NCBI RefSeq assembly: GCF_001953355.1
Contig: NZ_MPIY01000002.1
Span: 1-64,000, forward strand
From: Polynucleobacter sphagniphilus
GTDB lineage: Bacteria; Pseudomonadota; Gammaproteobacteria; Burkholderiales; Burkholderiaceae
Reading direction: 5' to 3'
Length of the DNA: 64,000 nucleotides
Positions 53,579-63,118 of this stretch are shown one piece after another. Every line of letters starts with the position of its first letter. Position 1 is the stretch's first letter. The notes under the pieces are model-generated. The model worked only from the letters and a program-made list of their open reading frames with translations. It searched no databases and had not been told where the DNA came from. Position numbers and translations under genes: made by a program.

Positions 53579-54781
53579 ATGTTTGCTGAACGTGTACTCT
53601 CAGGCATGCGACCAACTGGTAGCCTGCACCTTGGTCATTACCATGGTGTTTTGAAGAATTGGGTCAAGCTACAAAATGAATATCCTTGCTTCTTTTTTGT
53701 CGCTGATTGGCATGCATTAACCACCCATTACGAAACACCCGATGTGATAGAGCAGTCGGTATGGGATATGGTGGTTGATTGGTTGGCTGCCGGAGTTGAT
53801 CCCAATCAGGCCACTTTATTTATTCAAAGTAAGGTGCCTGAGCATGCAGAACTATTTCTCTTGCTTTCGATGGGTACACCACTGGGTTGGTTAGAGCGCG
53901 TACCTACTTACAAAGATCAGATTGAGAAGCTCAAAGAAAAAGATTTGCAGACTTATGGTTTCCTGGGGTACCCATTACTGCAAGCTGCCGATATCTTGAT
54001 TTATCGAGCGCAATTTGTCCCTGTGGGCGAAGACCAGGTGCCTCATGTTGAAATGACACGTGAAGTCGCGCGCCGCTTTAACTATCTATACGGTCGTGAG
54101 CCTGGTTTTGAAGAAAAGGCCTTGGAGGCTGTGAAGAAGCTGGGTAGTAAGCGCGCCAAAATGTACGCTGAATTAAGAGTAGCCTTCCAAGAGCGGGGCG
54201 ATGATGAGGCCTTAGAGCAAGCAAAAGCCTTGCTGCAAGAGGCGCAAAGTTTGTCGATGGCTGATCGTGAACGCTTATTTGGCTTCTTAGAAGGTGCTCG
54301 CAAAATTATTCTGCCTGAGCCACAAGCATTGCTGACTACAGCATCGCGCATGCCTGGAATAGACGGGCAAAAAATGTCCAAGTCCTATGGCAACACCATT
54401 AGTATTCGCCAGAAGCCGGAGGATGTCATCAAGTCTATCCGCACGATGCCAACTGATCCGGCGCGTGTTCGTAGAACTGATCCAGGTGATCCTGCTCGTT
54501 GCCCAGTGTGGCAGCTACATACGGTGTATTCGAATGATGAGACTAAGCAATGGGTTCAGAAAGAATGTCAATCAGCAGGTATTGGTTGTCTAGAGTGTAA
54601 GCAGCCCGTGATTGATGCCATCTTGCTCGAGCAGCAACCGATGTTTGAGCGTGCACAAAAGTATTTGGATGACCCTAGCTTGCTCCGCTCCATCATTGCT
54701 GATGGTTGCGACAAGGCGCGAAAAGTGGCGCAAGAAACCATGCGCGAAGTTCGCGAGGCAATGGGTCTGGCGTACGACTAA
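53579..54781 (+). CDS. trpS: Tryptophanyl-tRNA synthetase
   Basis: A 400-aa class I synthetase that charges tRNA-Trp. The HIGH-type motif is in RPTGSLHLGHYHGVLKNW, the Trp pocket in GYPLLQAADILIYRAQFVP, and the KMSKS loop in GIDGQKMSKSYGN. The protein is about 65 residues longer than E. coli TrpS (334 aa). Part of the excess is a charged helical insert between about residues 178 and 240 (KRAKMYAELRVAFQERGDDE), ahead of the KMSKS loop. Such inserts occur in related betaproteobacteria. The methyltransferase gene follows directly. Confidence 0.96.
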   Translation: MFAERVLSGMRPTGSLHLGHYHGVLKNWVKLQNEYPCFFFVADWHALTTHYETPDVIEQSVWDMVVDWLAAGVDPNQATLFIQSKVPEHAELFLLLSMGTPLGWLERVPTYKDQIEKLKEKDLQTYGFLGYPLLQAADILIYRAQFVPVGEDQVPHVEMTREVARRFNYLYGREPGFEEKALEAVKKLGSKRAKMYAELRVAFQERGDDEALEQAKALLQEAQSLSMADRERLFGFLEGARKIILPEPQALLTTASRMPGIDGQKMSKSYGNTISIRQKPEDVIKSIRTMPTDPARVRRTDPGDPARCPVWQLHTVYSNDETKQWVQKECQSAGIGCLECKQPVIDAILLEQQPMFERAQKYLDDPSLLRSIIADGCDKARKVAQETMREVREAMGLAYD

Positions 54782-54794
54782 GAGCTTGCCAGTC

Positions 54795-55358
54795 TTGAGT
54801 CATCCGCATGATTCGTTAAGCCTCCCATCTAATTGGGTAAGGCGTTATGCGCCGTTCATCCCTAAAAATGGTTTGGTTTTAGATCTTGCCTGTGGATCAG
54901 GCCGGCATACTACTTTTTTAGCTCAGTTGGGTTATCAAGTAATGGCGGTTGATCAAGATATCAACACAATCTCACAAAATCACTTGCCTACAGTGACTGC
55001 TAGGGCGATGAACTTAGAGGGTGAAGATTGGCCGCTCGATGGTGAGCGTTTTTCTGGGATTGTGGTGACTAACTACCTGTACCGCCCTTATTTGGATCGC
55101 TTGCCAGAAATGCTCGAGGGGGGAGGGGTTTTGATTTATGAAACCTTTGCTCAGGGAAATGCCCAATTTGGTAAACCCTCAAACCCGAATTTTTTGCTTA
55201 AACCCGGTGAATTATTGGCTTTTGCGCTCAATCAAGGCCTAAAAGTGCTCGCTTATGAGGATATTTATGAAGAAGTGCCTAAACCCGCCATGGTTCAACG
55301 GATTTGCACCGTAAAAGGCGAGCAAAAAGGGCGCATTCCGTTACAATTTCATGGTTAA
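54795..55358 (+). CDS. Class I SAM-dependent methyltransferase
   Basis: About 187 aa with the Rossmann-like methyltransferase core. Motif I is LVLDLACGSGRHTTFLAQLG, motif II ends the second strand in VMAVDQD, and VVTNYLYRPYLDRLPEML matches motif IV/V followed by GGVLIYETFAQGN. Related proteins are annotated as tellurite-resistance-like or ubiquinone-type methyltransferases. The substrate is unknown. No ATG lies after the trpS stop. TTG 54795 (AAGAG about ten bases upstream) or TTG 54786 are the likely starts. The frame is also open upstream inside trpS, but that part is a shadow. Confidence 0.8.
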   Translation: MSHPHDSLSLPSNWVRRYAPFIPKNGLVLDLACGSGRHTTFLAQLGYQVMAVDQDINTISQNHLPTVTARAMNLEGEDWPLDGERFSGIVVTNYLYRPYLDRLPEMLEGGGVLIYETFAQGNAQFGKPSNPNFLLKPGELLAFALNQGLKVLAYEDIYEEVPKPAMVQRICTVKGEQKGRIPLQFHG

Positions 55359-55385
55359 TACAGGTACGGATTCGGTATAAGTTCA

Positions 55386-56309
55386 GTGACAAATACAGCA
55401 CACTCTAAAGGTAGTAAAAATCCCATAGCTGGGAGTATGCCAGCCATTGTTACTCCCATGTTTGAGGACGGCAGTCTTGATTTCGATGGCCTGCGCGGTC
55501 TCTTGGACTGGCACGTAGCCGAAGGCACTGATGGCATTGTGATTGTTGGCACAAGCGGTGAATCACCGACTGTCTCCGTTCAAGAGCACTGTGAACTGAT
55601 TCGTGTAACGGTTGAACATATTGCTGGACGCATTCCGGTAATTGCCGGCACTGGTGGAAACTCTACCCAAGAAGCGATTGAGTTAACGAAGTTTGCTAAA
55701 AATGTTGGCGCTGACGCCAGTCTTCAAGTGGTGCCTTACTACAACAAGCCTACACAAGAGGGTATGTACGCCCACTTCAAAAAAATTGCTGAGGCTGTCG
55801 ATCTACCTGTGATTTTATATAACGTACCAGGGCGAACTGTTGCTGATTTAGCCGGCGATACAGTGGTTCGATTGGCCGATGTGCCTGGAATCATTGGTAT
55901 TAAAGATGCTACTGGAAGTCTTGAGCGTGGCACACTCTTAATTGCCGATCTGAAGCGTGCAGGGCACAGCGATTTTTCTGTATTTTCAGGTGATGATTTA
56001 ACTGCAGCAATGCTGATGTTGATGGGTGGTAAGGGAAATATTTCTGTCACTGCCAATATTGCCCCACGCTTAATGCATGAGCTTTGTGTTGCCGCCATGT
56101 CTGACGATGTTGTCAAAACTCGCGCGATTCAATATCAGCTATTGGCGGTGCATAAAGCCATGTTTACCGAAGCCAATCCAATTCCAGTGAAGTGGGCCCT
56201 ACATGAAATGGGCAAAATTACTGCTGGTATTCGTTTGCCATTAACCCCTTTGAGCGTCTCTTTGCGAGAGCCTCTGAAAACTGCAATGAAACAGGCCGGC
56301 TTACTATGA
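55386..56309 (+). CDS. dapA: 4-hydroxy-tetrahydrodipicolinate synthase
   Basis: The 307-aa class I aldolase condenses pyruvate with aspartate semialdehyde in lysine and peptidoglycan precursor synthesis. The N-terminus [28 protein letters not shown] (substrate loop), [14 protein letters not shown] (catalytic Tyr region), LYNVPGRT and the Schiff-base Lys in [12 protein letters not shown] are all present. GTG 55386 gives about 15 extra N-terminal residues compared with E. coli DapA. The stop overlaps the bamC ATG by four bases, a pairing (dapA-bamC, also called dapA-nlpB) conserved with E. coli. Confidence 0.95.
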   Translation: MTNTAHSKGSKNPIAGSMPAIVTPMFEDGSLDFDGLRGLLDWHVAEGTDGIVIVGTSGESPTVSVQEHCELIRVTVEHIAGRIPVIAGTGGNSTQEAIELTKFAKNVGADASLQVVPYYNKPTQEGMYAHFKKIAEAVDLPVILYNVPGRTVADLAGDTVVRLADVPGIIGIKDATGSLERGTLLIADLKRAGHSDFSVFSGDDLTAAMLMLMGGKGNISVTANIAPRLMHELCVAAMSDDVVKTRAIQYQLLAVHKAMFTEANPIPVKWALHEMGKITAGIRLPLTPLSVSLREPLKTAMKQAGLL

Positions 56310-57457
56310 ACCAAATGATGCAATTTTTTCGTCGACACTCTATATCTCTTTGCGCAATTGCGATTACTGCTGCAAGTGTAGTTGGCTGCAAATCAGTCAC
56401 AACGAATGACACGGTTGATTACAAAAATACAGGCGCTGTGCGCGGACCTAATTTATCTTATCCACCTGATTTAATTACAGCACAAGCAGATCGTCGCTAT
56501 ATTGTTCAGGATGGTAGTGCGACCATGTCTGAATACTCTGCTGCTGTTAAGAAGACTGCGCAAATGAAAACCAATGTCTTAACCGGTATTCCGGGTATGC
56601 ACATTGAGCGTGATGGAGAAAGACGTTGGTTGGTAGTTGAAAGGCCCGCGACTGAGCTCTATCCGCAAGTAAAGGATTTTTGGCAAGAGAATGGTTTCCT
56701 ACTGGTGGTGGATTCACCTTCAACTGGCATCATGGAAACCGATTGGGCTGAAAACCGCGCAAAGATTGCTCAAGACTGGATTCGCTCGACTGTTGGTGGA
56801 GCTTTAGATTCAATATTTGATACTGGTGAGCGTGATAAATATAAAACCCGTTTGGAAGTGGTTAAGCCAAATGAAACAGAGATTTATATCACCCAAAAAG
56901 GCGCAATTGAAAAGTGCGTTACCGATACAACCGGTGCCTGTATCTCAACTATCTGGACAGCTCGCCCCAATGATCCTGAGCTAGAAGCAGCTTTCCTGGC
57001 TCGCTTGATGGAGCGCTTGGGTATGACGCAAGAACAAGCGAAGGCAATGGCCTCTAAACCGCTTCCAGCAAAGCTTGCTAAGGCAAAGTTGGTTCAAGAG
57101 GGTGCGAATACTGCACATATTGATTTGAGCTCTGGCTTTGATCGCGCTTGGAGAGATGTGGGTCTCGCACTTGATCGATCTAGCTTTACTGTTGAAGATC
57201 GTGATCGCTCGACTGGAACATATTATGTGCGTTATGTAAATTCAAAAGATCTTGGTGAATCCAAGGGAGGCTTCTTCTCGAACCTCTTTAGTAGCAAAGA
57301 CGACTCTAATTTAAAAGCCAAGAAATATCGTGTTGTAGTTAAAGCAAATGGCGATGCTGCTTCAACCATCATTGTTCAGGATGCAGATGGTGGTCCTGAA
57401 AATACCCCGGCTGGCCTGCAGTTGTTGACGCTGTTAACGGAGCAACTTTCTCGATAG
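56306..57457 (+). CDS. bamC: Outer-membrane assembly lipoprotein BamC
   Basis: A 383-aa lipoprotein subunit of the beta-barrel assembly machinery. The signal peptide ends in the lipobox VVGC (Cys28). It is followed by a flexible N-terminal region ([20 protein letters not shown], which in E. coli BamC contacts BamD) and two helix-grip domains. [20 protein letters not shown] and [20 protein letters not shown] mark the start of each. It is translationally coupled to dapA through the ATGA overlap. A bidirectional terminator follows. Confidence 0.9.
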   Translation: MNQMMQFFRRHSISLCAIAITAASVVGCKSVTTNDTVDYKNTGAVRGPNLSYPPDLITAQADRRYIVQDGSATMSEYSAAVKKTAQMKTNVLTGIPGMHIERDGERRWLVVERPATELYPQVKDFWQENGFLLVVDSPSTGIMETDWAENRAKIAQDWIRSTVGGALDSIFDTGERDKYKTRLEVVKPNETEIYITQKGAIEKCVTDTTGACISTIWTARPNDPELEAAFLARLMERLGMTQEQAKAMASKPLPAKLAKAKLVQEGANTAHIDLSSGFDRAWRDVGLALDRSSFTVEDRDRSTGTYYVRYVNSKDLGESKGGFFSNLFSSKDDSNLKAKKYRVVVKANGDAASTIIVQDADGGPENTPAGLQLLTLLTEQLSR

Positions 57458-57510
57458 GGGAAGTTGTTTTTTCTGCCTAATACTTATAGATAAGAAACGG
57501 CAGGCAATAA

Positions 57511-57536
57511 AAAAGCCGCTTTGCAGCGGCTTTTTC
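57511..57536. terminator. Bidirectional intrinsic terminator
   Basis: AAAAGCCGCT (57511-57520) and AGCGGCTTTT (57525-57534) form a perfect 10-bp stem with a TTGC loop. A-rich and T-rich flanks let it serve both bamC and the convergent lipoprotein gene. Confidence 0.93.
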
Positions 57537-57551
57537 TCTTCAAGAAGAAGA

Positions 57552-57734
57552 TTACTTGCCAGCAGCAGGCATAGCAGCAGGAGCAGCAGGAGCAGCAGCA
57601 GCTGGAGCTTCAGCAGCAGGAGCAGCAGCAGGTGCAGCAGGAGCAGCGGCTTCAGCAGGTTTAGCTTCTTCTTTTTTACCGCAAGCGGCCAAAGCAATAG
57701 CGAACAATGCTACGAGTACGAGTGACTTCTTCAT
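57552..57734 (-). CDS. Small Ala/Pro-rich lipoprotein, 60 aa
   Basis: The signal peptide MKKSLVLVALFAIALAACG has the lipobox LAAC, so the mature N-terminus is lipidated Cys18. After a charged KKEEAKPAE stretch the rest is almost only Ala and Pro (APAAPAAAPAAEAPAAAAPA), a low-complexity tail expected to be extended. ATG 57734 has GAGGA nine bases upstream. The function is unknown. Such abundant small lipoproteins are common in this group. The repeat-rich DNA (GCAGCAGGA type) is prone to slippage. An upstream promoter and a palindromic leader site support expression. Confidence 0.8.
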   Translation of the reverse strand: MKKSLVLVALFAIALAACGKKEEAKPAEAAAPAAPAAAPAAEAPAAAAPAAPAAMPAAGK

Positions 57735-57764
57735 TTGTAATTTCCTCTTAAAAAAAATTAACAC

Positions 57765-57780
57765 CAATTACCGGTAATTG
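57765..57780. promoter_or_regulatory. Perfect 16-bp palindrome in the lipoprotein leader
   Basis: CAATTACCGGTAATTG is fully self-complementary. It lies between the predicted transcription start (about 57821, minus strand) and the lipoprotein ATG (57734). It could be an operator for a dimeric repressor or form a hairpin in the mRNA leader. Confidence 0.5.
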
Positions 57781-57827
57781 TTGTTGGAATTAACACGGGG
57801 AAACTCCCTAGGTGTTTTCCAGTATTT

Positions 57828-57857
57828 ATTATAGCCATGTCTTTGCTTGATCTTCAA
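57828..57857 (-). promoter_or_regulatory. Sigma70-type promoter for the small lipoprotein
   Basis: On the minus strand TTGAAG (57852-57857) and TATAAT (57828-57833) are 18 bases apart. The boxes overlap the last codons of the upstream oxygenase gene on the same strand, so the lipoprotein would have its own strong promoter with an 85-90 base leader. Confidence 0.6.
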
Positions 57858-59094
57858 AAATGAGCCAGCCTGCCATATAGGCCTCAAAAAGACTACCCCC
57901 ATCTTTCGGCTTTAGTATTTTGCTCAAGGTTTTACTGGGGTCGAGCGCTTTATCCTTCGATAGTGCGCGCCATGCGGCTTGGATTTCCACCGCCTGATCT
58001 TGGGTGACCACGTCCCCATTGCAATAAACCTGAGTTCCTATCGAAAGAATTCGGGTTTGAGGGTGTATCTTGAGCACCTTTTTTTCTAGATTGCGTGCAA
58101 ATTGACTAGCAGTCAGGCAATGGGTGGGTCCATCAAAAAAGGCCCGAGGCTTGGGTTCGCTTAAATATGAGGCAATTCCAGGTAAAAACGTCTCGATTTG
58201 GTCTAATTTGAGACTGGCCAAACTACCCTGAAGCTGCTTGATCATCTGCTCTGGAACTTGCTCTGGATGCAGGCAAGCCTCTTGCTTGGGATCGCTATAG
58301 AGGCTAGCAAGCTCAGGAACGTCATCAAAGGATTCGGCAAGACGCCACAAGCCTTCGCGTAGCAATTCTCGATAAGTGGGGGCTCTAAAGCCTATCGACC
58401 AAGTTTGACAACCGCTATCGAGTGCAATGCCATCATGGGCAATGTGAGGGGGTAGGTAAAGCATGTCACCTGGCTCTAGAACCCACTCTTGATCATGCTT
58501 AAATTTCTGCAAAATCTTGAGCGGTAGATTGGGGTTTAGAGATAAATCTTCTTGGGCGGAAATGCGCCACTGGCGGCGTCCAGCCATCTGAATGAGAAAG
58601 ACGTCATAAGAGTCAAAATGTGGGCCCACACCACCTCCAAGGCCTGCAATACTAATCATCAGATCATCTAAGCGAGCGTCTGGAATAAAGCGGAACCAAG
58701 AGAGGATATTGGCTGCCGCAGGGTGATGGGCTTCCATACCCTGAAGTAAGAGCGTCCAATTTTGATCTTTCAGACTTGGAATAGCCCTTTTTTTCAGTGG
58801 GCCCTCGGTCAAGCTCCAGGGTTTTGACTTAATTAATCTGGTTTCTGCCATTTCTTGACCGGCAAGCGCAAAGAGTGTATCGGCTGAAATGGGGCTCGAT
58901 AAGGCAATCTTCTCTTCTTTAGCCATTGCAAATGCAGGAATAGCCTGTCGAACCAGTAATGGCTTTTTATGCCAATAGGTTTTCATGAACTGCTGTGGAC
59001 TGATTTTTCCCAATAAGGCCCATGGCTCATCCAGGGGAAGGTCTTTGGGGGCATGCGGGGGTTCGTATGGCTTGCTCAAGTAAAATGAGGTCAT
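57829..59094 (-). CDS. roxA: Ribosomal-protein oxygenase (RoxA/YcfD-like JmjC cupin)
   Basis: A 421-aa 2-oxoglutarate/Fe(II) oxygenase of the YcfD group, which in E. coli hydroxylates an arginine of ribosomal protein L16. The cupin core has the metal motif in GGGVGPHFDSYDVFLIQ (H-x-D) and the distal His in LYLPPHIAHDGIAL. The N-terminus has KTYWHKKPLLVRQAIP, and QMAGRRQWRIS is conserved in the group. A C-terminal winged-helix-like domain follows. It is slightly longer than E. coli YcfD (373 aa). The substrate is by analogy. It is divergent from the slyD-like gene. Confidence 0.88.
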   Translation of the reverse strand: MTSFYLSKPYEPPHAPKDLPLDEPWALLGKISPQQFMKTYWHKKPLLVRQAIPAFAMAKEEKIALSSPISADTLFALAGQEMAETRLIKSKPWSLTEGPLKKRAIPSLKDQNWTLLLQGMEAHHPAAANILSWFRFIPDARLDDLMISIAGLGGGVGPHFDSYDVFLIQMAGRRQWRISAQEDLSLNPNLPLKILQKFKHDQEWVLEPGDMLYLPPHIAHDGIALDSGCQTWSIGFRAPTYRELLREGLWRLAESFDDVPELASLYSDPKQEACLHPEQVPEQMIKQLQGSLASLKLDQIETFLPGIASYLSEPKPRAFFDGPTHCLTASQFARNLEKKVLKIHPQTRILSIGTQVYCNGDVVTQDQAVEIQAAWRALSKDKALDPSKTLSKILKPKDGGSLFEAYMAGWLIFEDQAKTWL

Positions 59095-59129
59095 AAAGTA
59101 AAAGCAATATTAAGATTGATTAAAAACGA

Positions 59130-59753
59130 ATGTCTGAAGAATTCCGCATGAAGATTGAAAAAAATACCATCGTATCCTTACGTTATAAGTTAACCGATGC
59201 ACAAAATAATGTCATCGAAGAACCTGATACCCCGATGGTATACCTGCACGGTGGTTACGAAGGTACTTTTCCTAAAATTGAATCCTTGTTGGATGGTCAG
59301 GATGTTGGCTATGAAGCGAGTATTCAGCTTGAACCTAGTGAAGCCTTTGGTGAGTATGATCCCGAGTTATTAAAAATCGAACCGCGTGTGCGCTTCCCCG
59401 AGCCTTTAGAAGTGGGCATGCAATTTGAGGGCGTTCCAGAAGCTGATGAGGAAGATGTTGAGCATGCGGCCGTTGATAGCGATGAGGACGAAGAGCCCTT
59501 AATTTATACCGTTACGGATGTAGCTGATAACCAGGTGGTGCTGGATGGCAATCATCCACTAGCAGGCATGGCACTGCGTTTTTGGGTTCAGGTGGAGGAT
59601 GTGCGCGCCGCAACGGATGATGAGATTGAAAATCGCCATCCTGAGGGCGGCGATAGTTTTAGCTTTGGCATGCCCATTGAGGGTGACGATGGTGATGAGG
59701 ATGACTTCTTAGGTGACGAACCTGAGAATCCCAGTTCACACACCTTGCATTAA
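59130..59753 (+). CDS. slyD: SlyD-like FKBP peptidyl-prolyl isomerase
   Basis: A 207-aa FKBP-type isomerase/chaperone of the SlyD group. The FKBP half-domains are IVSLRYKLTDAQNNVIEE and DGNHPLAGMALRFWVQV, with the insert-in-flap chaperone domain between (YEASIQLEPSEAFGEYDPEL and following). An acidic segment (EADEEDVEHAAVDSDEDEEP) is inserted in the flap domain, and the tail is again acidic (GDDGDEDDFLGDEPENP). The His-rich nickel-binding tail of E. coli SlyD is absent. ATG 59130 and ATG 59148 are both possible. The second has GAAGA upstream. Confidence 0.88.
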   Translation: MSEEFRMKIEKNTIVSLRYKLTDAQNNVIEEPDTPMVYLHGGYEGTFPKIESLLDGQDVGYEASIQLEPSEAFGEYDPELLKIEPRVRFPEPLEVGMQFEGVPEADEEDVEHAAVDSDEDEEPLIYTVTDVADNQVVLDGNHPLAGMALRFWVQVEDVRAATDDEIENRHPEGGDSFSFGMPIEGDDGDEDDFLGDEPENPSSHTLH

Positions 59754-59793
59754 AAACCTCAAGCGTGTATTGGTACGCTTTTTTATTTCCGAC

Positions 59794-60555
59794 TTACTCT
59801 TTGAGCCATTCCTTGAGGGCGCCCAGATCACGCTTGGCATCGCTAGATTCGCCGCTGGGCTGGGCTGGACTATCACTCAATTTGGCAAGTGCTTGCTCTA
59901 AAGCATGTATTTTTGCCTCTTGTTCCAGGCTAATATCAATTAAGCCCTTGAGCGCCATTGAAACAGGATCATCAATGTTTGGGGTGATGCCATAGGCTGA
60001 AAAATATTCCTTTGCTTTGCTATCGACGCTTTGAGGCAAATCAGGATGAAGAATGCGTGCTGGAATGCCAACAGCGGTTGCGCCCGCCGGAATTTCTTTC
60101 AGGACAACTGCGTTGGAGCCAACACGTGCTCCATCACCTACCGTAAAGCCGCCCAAAACTTTAGCGCCCGCACTGACAACCACGCCTTTACCAAGTGTGG
60201 GGTGACGTTTGATGCCTTTATAAAGCGAGGTGCCACCCAGCGTGACGCCTTGGTAAATGGTGCAATCATCACCAATTTCTGTAGTCTCACCAATCACAAT
60301 CCCAAGTCCGTGATCCAAAAAAACTCGACGCCCGATTTTTGCTCCCGGATGAATTTCAATACCAGTCAGAAAACGTGCCAACAAAGAGAGTAGGCGCGCC
60401 AACCACTTGAGTCCTAGATTCCATAAGCCATGGGAAACACGATGAATCCACACTGCATGTAAACCGGGGTAGCACGTGATCACCTCAAGGCGATTTCTGG
60501 CTGCTGGGTCGCGAACAATGATGGAGTCGACTTGATCGAAAAGGGAATTAAACAT
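59794..60555 (-). CDS. cysE: Serine O-acetyltransferase
   Basis: A 253-aa left-handed beta-helix acetyltransferase that makes O-acetylserine for cysteine synthesis. The N-terminal helical part carries RNRLEVITCYPGLHAVWIHR. The hexapeptide repeats include IHPGAKIGRRVFLDHGLGIV with the catalytic His/Asp pair, IGETTEIGDDCTIYQGVTLG and the acetyl-CoA loop. A helical C-terminus follows (residues about 190-253). It is convergent with the slyD-like gene and downstream of trmJ (23-base gap). Confidence 0.96.
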   Translation of the reverse strand: MFNSLFDQVDSIIVRDPAARNRLEVITCYPGLHAVWIHRVSHGLWNLGLKWLARLLSLLARFLTGIEIHPGAKIGRRVFLDHGLGIVIGETTEIGDDCTIYQGVTLGGTSLYKGIKRHPTLGKGVVVSAGAKVLGGFTVGDGARVGSNAVVLKEIPAGATAVGIPARILHPDLPQSVDSKAKEYFSAYGITPNIDDPVSMALKGLIDISLEQEAKIHALEQALAKLSDSPAQPSGESSDAKRDLGALKEWLKE

Positions 60556-60578
60556 GGGTTAATTTTAACGGGAGTAGG

Positions 60579-61391
60579 CTATTTTCTCAGAAGCATCTGT
60601 TTTGCAATACCGCGTAGGAGGTCGATTTCTTCTTTATGAAGACGGCTGCGTGCAAAAAGGGCTTGAAGGCGGGGCATGAGTTTTTTGGGGTTTGCGGGGT
60701 CTAAGTACCCAATTGCCTCTAGACCTTGCTGCCAATGGTTCAGCATCGCCTCAATAGCTACTGGATCTGCAAGTTCTGCCTTTTCCTCCCTCTGGGGTAA
60801 TAGGCCAGCCTTCTGGCTGCTGGACGCGGCATTGAATGCTTCTCTGAGGCTAAAGGCGCAAACCATGATGGCTTGAGCCAGATTTAAGGAGGGGTAGACG
60901 GGATTGGCGTCGAGCCACACGCGATGCGTGCAGAGTGCAAGGTGCTGGTTATCCAAGCCAGTCCTTTCTGGGCCAAACAAGAGAGCTACCTTTTGATTTT
61001 GATCTACCGCTTGCGCAATCAAAGCCCTAGCCTCCACCCAATCAATCGAAGGTGGACCAAATTCACGATCGCGGCTAGTAAGACCCAAAACTAGGGTGCA
61101 GCTTTGTACAGCCTCGCTAATAGAGGTAAATTCTTGGCTTGATTCAAGTAAATCATTGGCCCCACTTGCCAAGGCTATTGCCTCAGGTTCTTTGGCAATC
61201 ATGGCGCTTTTTGGCTTAACCAAGCGCAAATCCTCAAAACCCATGGTCTTGAGGGCGCGTGCTGCTGATCCTACATTGCCAGGATGGCTGGTTTCTACTA
61301 GCACCCAGCGTAATTGTTTGGCTTGGGATGGGTTCATTGAGGCTGGTAATAGGACAGGGATTTGGGCAACATCTTTGGGTAATGGGGGCAA
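60579..61391 (-). CDS. trmJ: tRNA (Cm32/Um32) methyltransferase TrmJ-like SPOUT enzyme
   Basis: A 270-aa SPOUT-fold enzyme of the TrmH/TrmJ family that 2'-O-methylates position 32 of tRNAs. [20 protein letters not shown] holds the N-terminal conserved Asn/Arg motif, [18 protein letters not shown] is motif 2 and [19 protein letters not shown] motif 3, the last two forming the SAM-binding knot. A helical C-terminal domain of about 80 residues resembles E. coli TrmJ. An internal ATG ([11 protein letters not shown], residue 19) could be the real start. It is divergent from suhB. Confidence 0.9.
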   Translation of the reverse strand: MPPLPKDVAQIPVLLPASMNPSQAKQLRWVLVETSHPGNVGSAARALKTMGFEDLRLVKPKSAMIAKEPEAIALASGANDLLESSQEFTSISEAVQSCTLVLGLTSRDREFGPPSIDWVEARALIAQAVDQNQKVALLFGPERTGLDNQHLALCTHRVWLDANPVYPSLNLAQAIMVCAFSLREAFNAASSSQKAGLLPQREEKAELADPVAIEAMLNHWQQGLEAIGYLDPANPKKLMPRLQALFARSRLHKEEIDLLRGIAKQMLLRK

Positions 61392-61490
61392 TCGTTTAGA
61401 ATCAAGCTGTTGACTCCATATTGTGCTGCAGATTTGCTTGTGCCGCTCAATCTGAGGAGTTTGTTCTTATTTAATTTGTCCATCAATACT

Positions 61491-62282
61491 ATGCATCCCA
61501 TGTTAAACGTGGCCATTAAGGCTGCCCGTCGTGCCGGAACGGTTATTAACCGTGCATCCCTCAATTTAGAGCGCTTGCAAGTAGATCGCAAACAGCATAA
61601 TGACTTTGTGACCGAGGTGGACAAACAGGCAGAAGCCGCCATCATTGAAACTCTGAGTGAAGCCTATCCTACCCATGGATTTTTGGCTGAAGAAACGGGC
61701 GCGCAAAATACCGATGCAGAAAATGTGTGGATTATCGATCCACTTGATGGCACAACCAATTTCATCCACGGCTTTCCACAGTACGCTGTTTCTATCGCCT
61801 TGGCTGTGAATGGGGTGACTCAACAAGCCGTTGTGTACGATCCGACTCGCGATGAATTATTTACAGCCACTCGCGGTGCGGGGGCATACTTAGATCGTCG
61901 GCGCTTGCGTGTTGCTACTCAAGATCGCTTAGCCAATGCCTTATTGGGCACCGGCTTTCCTTATCGGGAAGACCAAGATCTAGAAAAATATCTCAAGATC
62001 TTTGCAGAGATGACGCGTCAGTGCGCTGGCTTGCGTCGCCCAGGCGCCGCCTCTTTAGATCTGGCCTATGTTGCTGCGGGACGCTACGATGGTTTCTTTG
62101 AAAGTGATCTCAAGCCATGGGATATGGCTGCGGGTGCCTTGCTTGTTACAGAGGCTGGTGGACTCATTGGTAACTATCGTGGTGAAGAGGGTTACTTGCA
62201 AAGCGGTGAAGTCATGTGTGCCAATCCACGCATCTTTGCGCAAATGGTTCAATCACTTTCTAAGTATTCGAATAGCAAGTAA
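61491..62282 (+). CDS. suhB: Inositol-1-monophosphatase (SuhB)
   Basis: A 263-aa Mg-dependent phosphatase of the inositol monophosphatase family. In E. coli SuhB also takes part in rRNA transcription antitermination. The metal-binding motifs are [10 protein letters not shown] (E), [20 protein letters not shown] (DxxDG/S/T) and [18 protein letters not shown] (WD..A.G). [20 protein letters not shown] is also conserved. ATG 61491 is used, as the upstream extension is not conserved and overlaps the trmJ upstream region. It is transcribed alone, and a strong terminator follows. Confidence 0.95.
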   Translation: MHPMLNVAIKAARRAGTVINRASLNLERLQVDRKQHNDFVTEVDKQAEAAIIETLSEAYPTHGFLAEETGAQNTDAENVWIIDPLDGTTNFIHGFPQYAVSIALAVNGVTQQAVVYDPTRDELFTATRGAGAYLDRRRLRVATQDRLANALLGTGFPYREDQDLEKYLKIFAEMTRQCAGLRRPGAASLDLAYVAAGRYDGFFESDLKPWDMAAGALLVTEAGGLIGNYRGEEGYLQSGEVMCANPRIFAQMVQSLSKYSNSK

Positions 62283-62300
62283 ACAACTGCTGAAACAAGA

Positions 62301-62328
62301 AGCGAGAGTTCATACTCTCGCTTTTTTA
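62301..62328. terminator. Intrinsic terminator between suhB and lpxH
   Basis: AAGCGAGAGT (62301-62310) and ACTCTCGCTT (62315-62324) form a perfect 10-bp stem with a TCAT loop, followed by TTTT. It lies between convergent genes and is strongest for suhB. Confidence 0.93.
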
Positions 62329-62329
62329 T

Positions 62330-63118
62330 TTATGCTTTGATGAGATCTAAATAGCGGACACCCTGTTCATCTATGAGTAGTGCGCTCGCTTTTGGCATCA
62401 CACTTTCTGGGTGATCTAAATCCCAGTCAGATAAAACCCAGCGTTGCCATTCTTGTTCATTGAAATGCTCAACATGGTGAGTGGGTAAGTGGGTATGGCC
62501 ATGAATCAGTTTATTGCTATTTTGAGCTGCCAATAGCGCAGCGCATGCAGTTTGGGTGACATTGCTGCGAAGCAAATTCTTTTCTGGTGCTGCGCTAGCG
62601 TAACGTTGGTATTGCACCGTGCTATTGCTACGTAAATGATTAGCGATTGCCCGACGCCATTTCAGCGGCATTCTTAAGAATAGTTTTTGTATCCAGGGTT
62701 TGCGTACCCAGCTACGAAATATTTGGTAACCCACATCGGCAGTGCATAAACCATCGCCATGGCTCAGTACATATTCAGCGCCGCCAATGCTGACCTTGCA
62801 GGGATCTGAAAGCAAAGTCATACCAGTTTTTGAGAGGTAGTCATTGCCGACCAAAAAGTCCCGATTGCCATGCATGTAATAGGTCTTGACTTTGGTAGAA
62901 AGCGTTGCAATGGCACGCTTGACCTCTTGCTGGAAAGGCGAGAGCAAGCCCGCATCGTCGCCCACCCAATATTCAAATAAATCACCCAAGATGAAAACAG
63001 CCTCCACCTTAGGAGCTTCTTTTTCACAAAAGTCAAAGAAGCGTTGCGCCGTCAAGGGCATTGACGGCGTCAGATGAATATCTGAAATGAGCAGGGCGCT
63101 CGAATAGTGCGGAATCAT
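62330..63118 (-). CDS. lpxH: UDP-2,3-diacylglucosamine diphosphatase LpxH
   Basis: The 262-aa metallophosphoesterase makes lipid X in lipid A synthesis. The calcineurin-like metal motifs are [16 protein letters not shown] (D-x-H), [14 protein letters not shown] (G-D), [13 protein letters not shown] (G-N-H/R-D), [10 protein letters not shown] and [12 protein letters not shown]. All are in the LpxH order and spacing. The start ATG overlaps the stop of ppiB on the same strand (ATGA), so the two are coupled. Membrane association is peripheral. Confidence 0.95.
   Translation of the reverse strand: MIPHYSSALLISDIHLTPSMPLTAQRFFDFCEKEAPKVEAVFILGDLFEYWVGDDAGLLSPFQQEVKRAIATLSTKVKTYYMHGNRDFLVGNDYLSKTGMTLLSDPCKVSIGGAEYVLSHGDGLCTADVGYQIFRSWVRKPWIQKLFLRMPLKWRRAIANHLRSNSTVQYQRYASAAPEKNLLRSNVTQTACAALLAAQNSNKLIHGHTHLPTHHVEHFNEQEWQRWVLSDWDLDHPESVMPKASALLIDEQGVRYLDLIKA

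Noticed and set aside
57556..57777. Plus-strand Ala/Gly-rich frame opposite the small lipoprotein gene
   Set aside because: It is an antisense reading of the GCAGCAGGA-type repeat. The minus-strand frame has signal peptide, lipobox and ribosome site.
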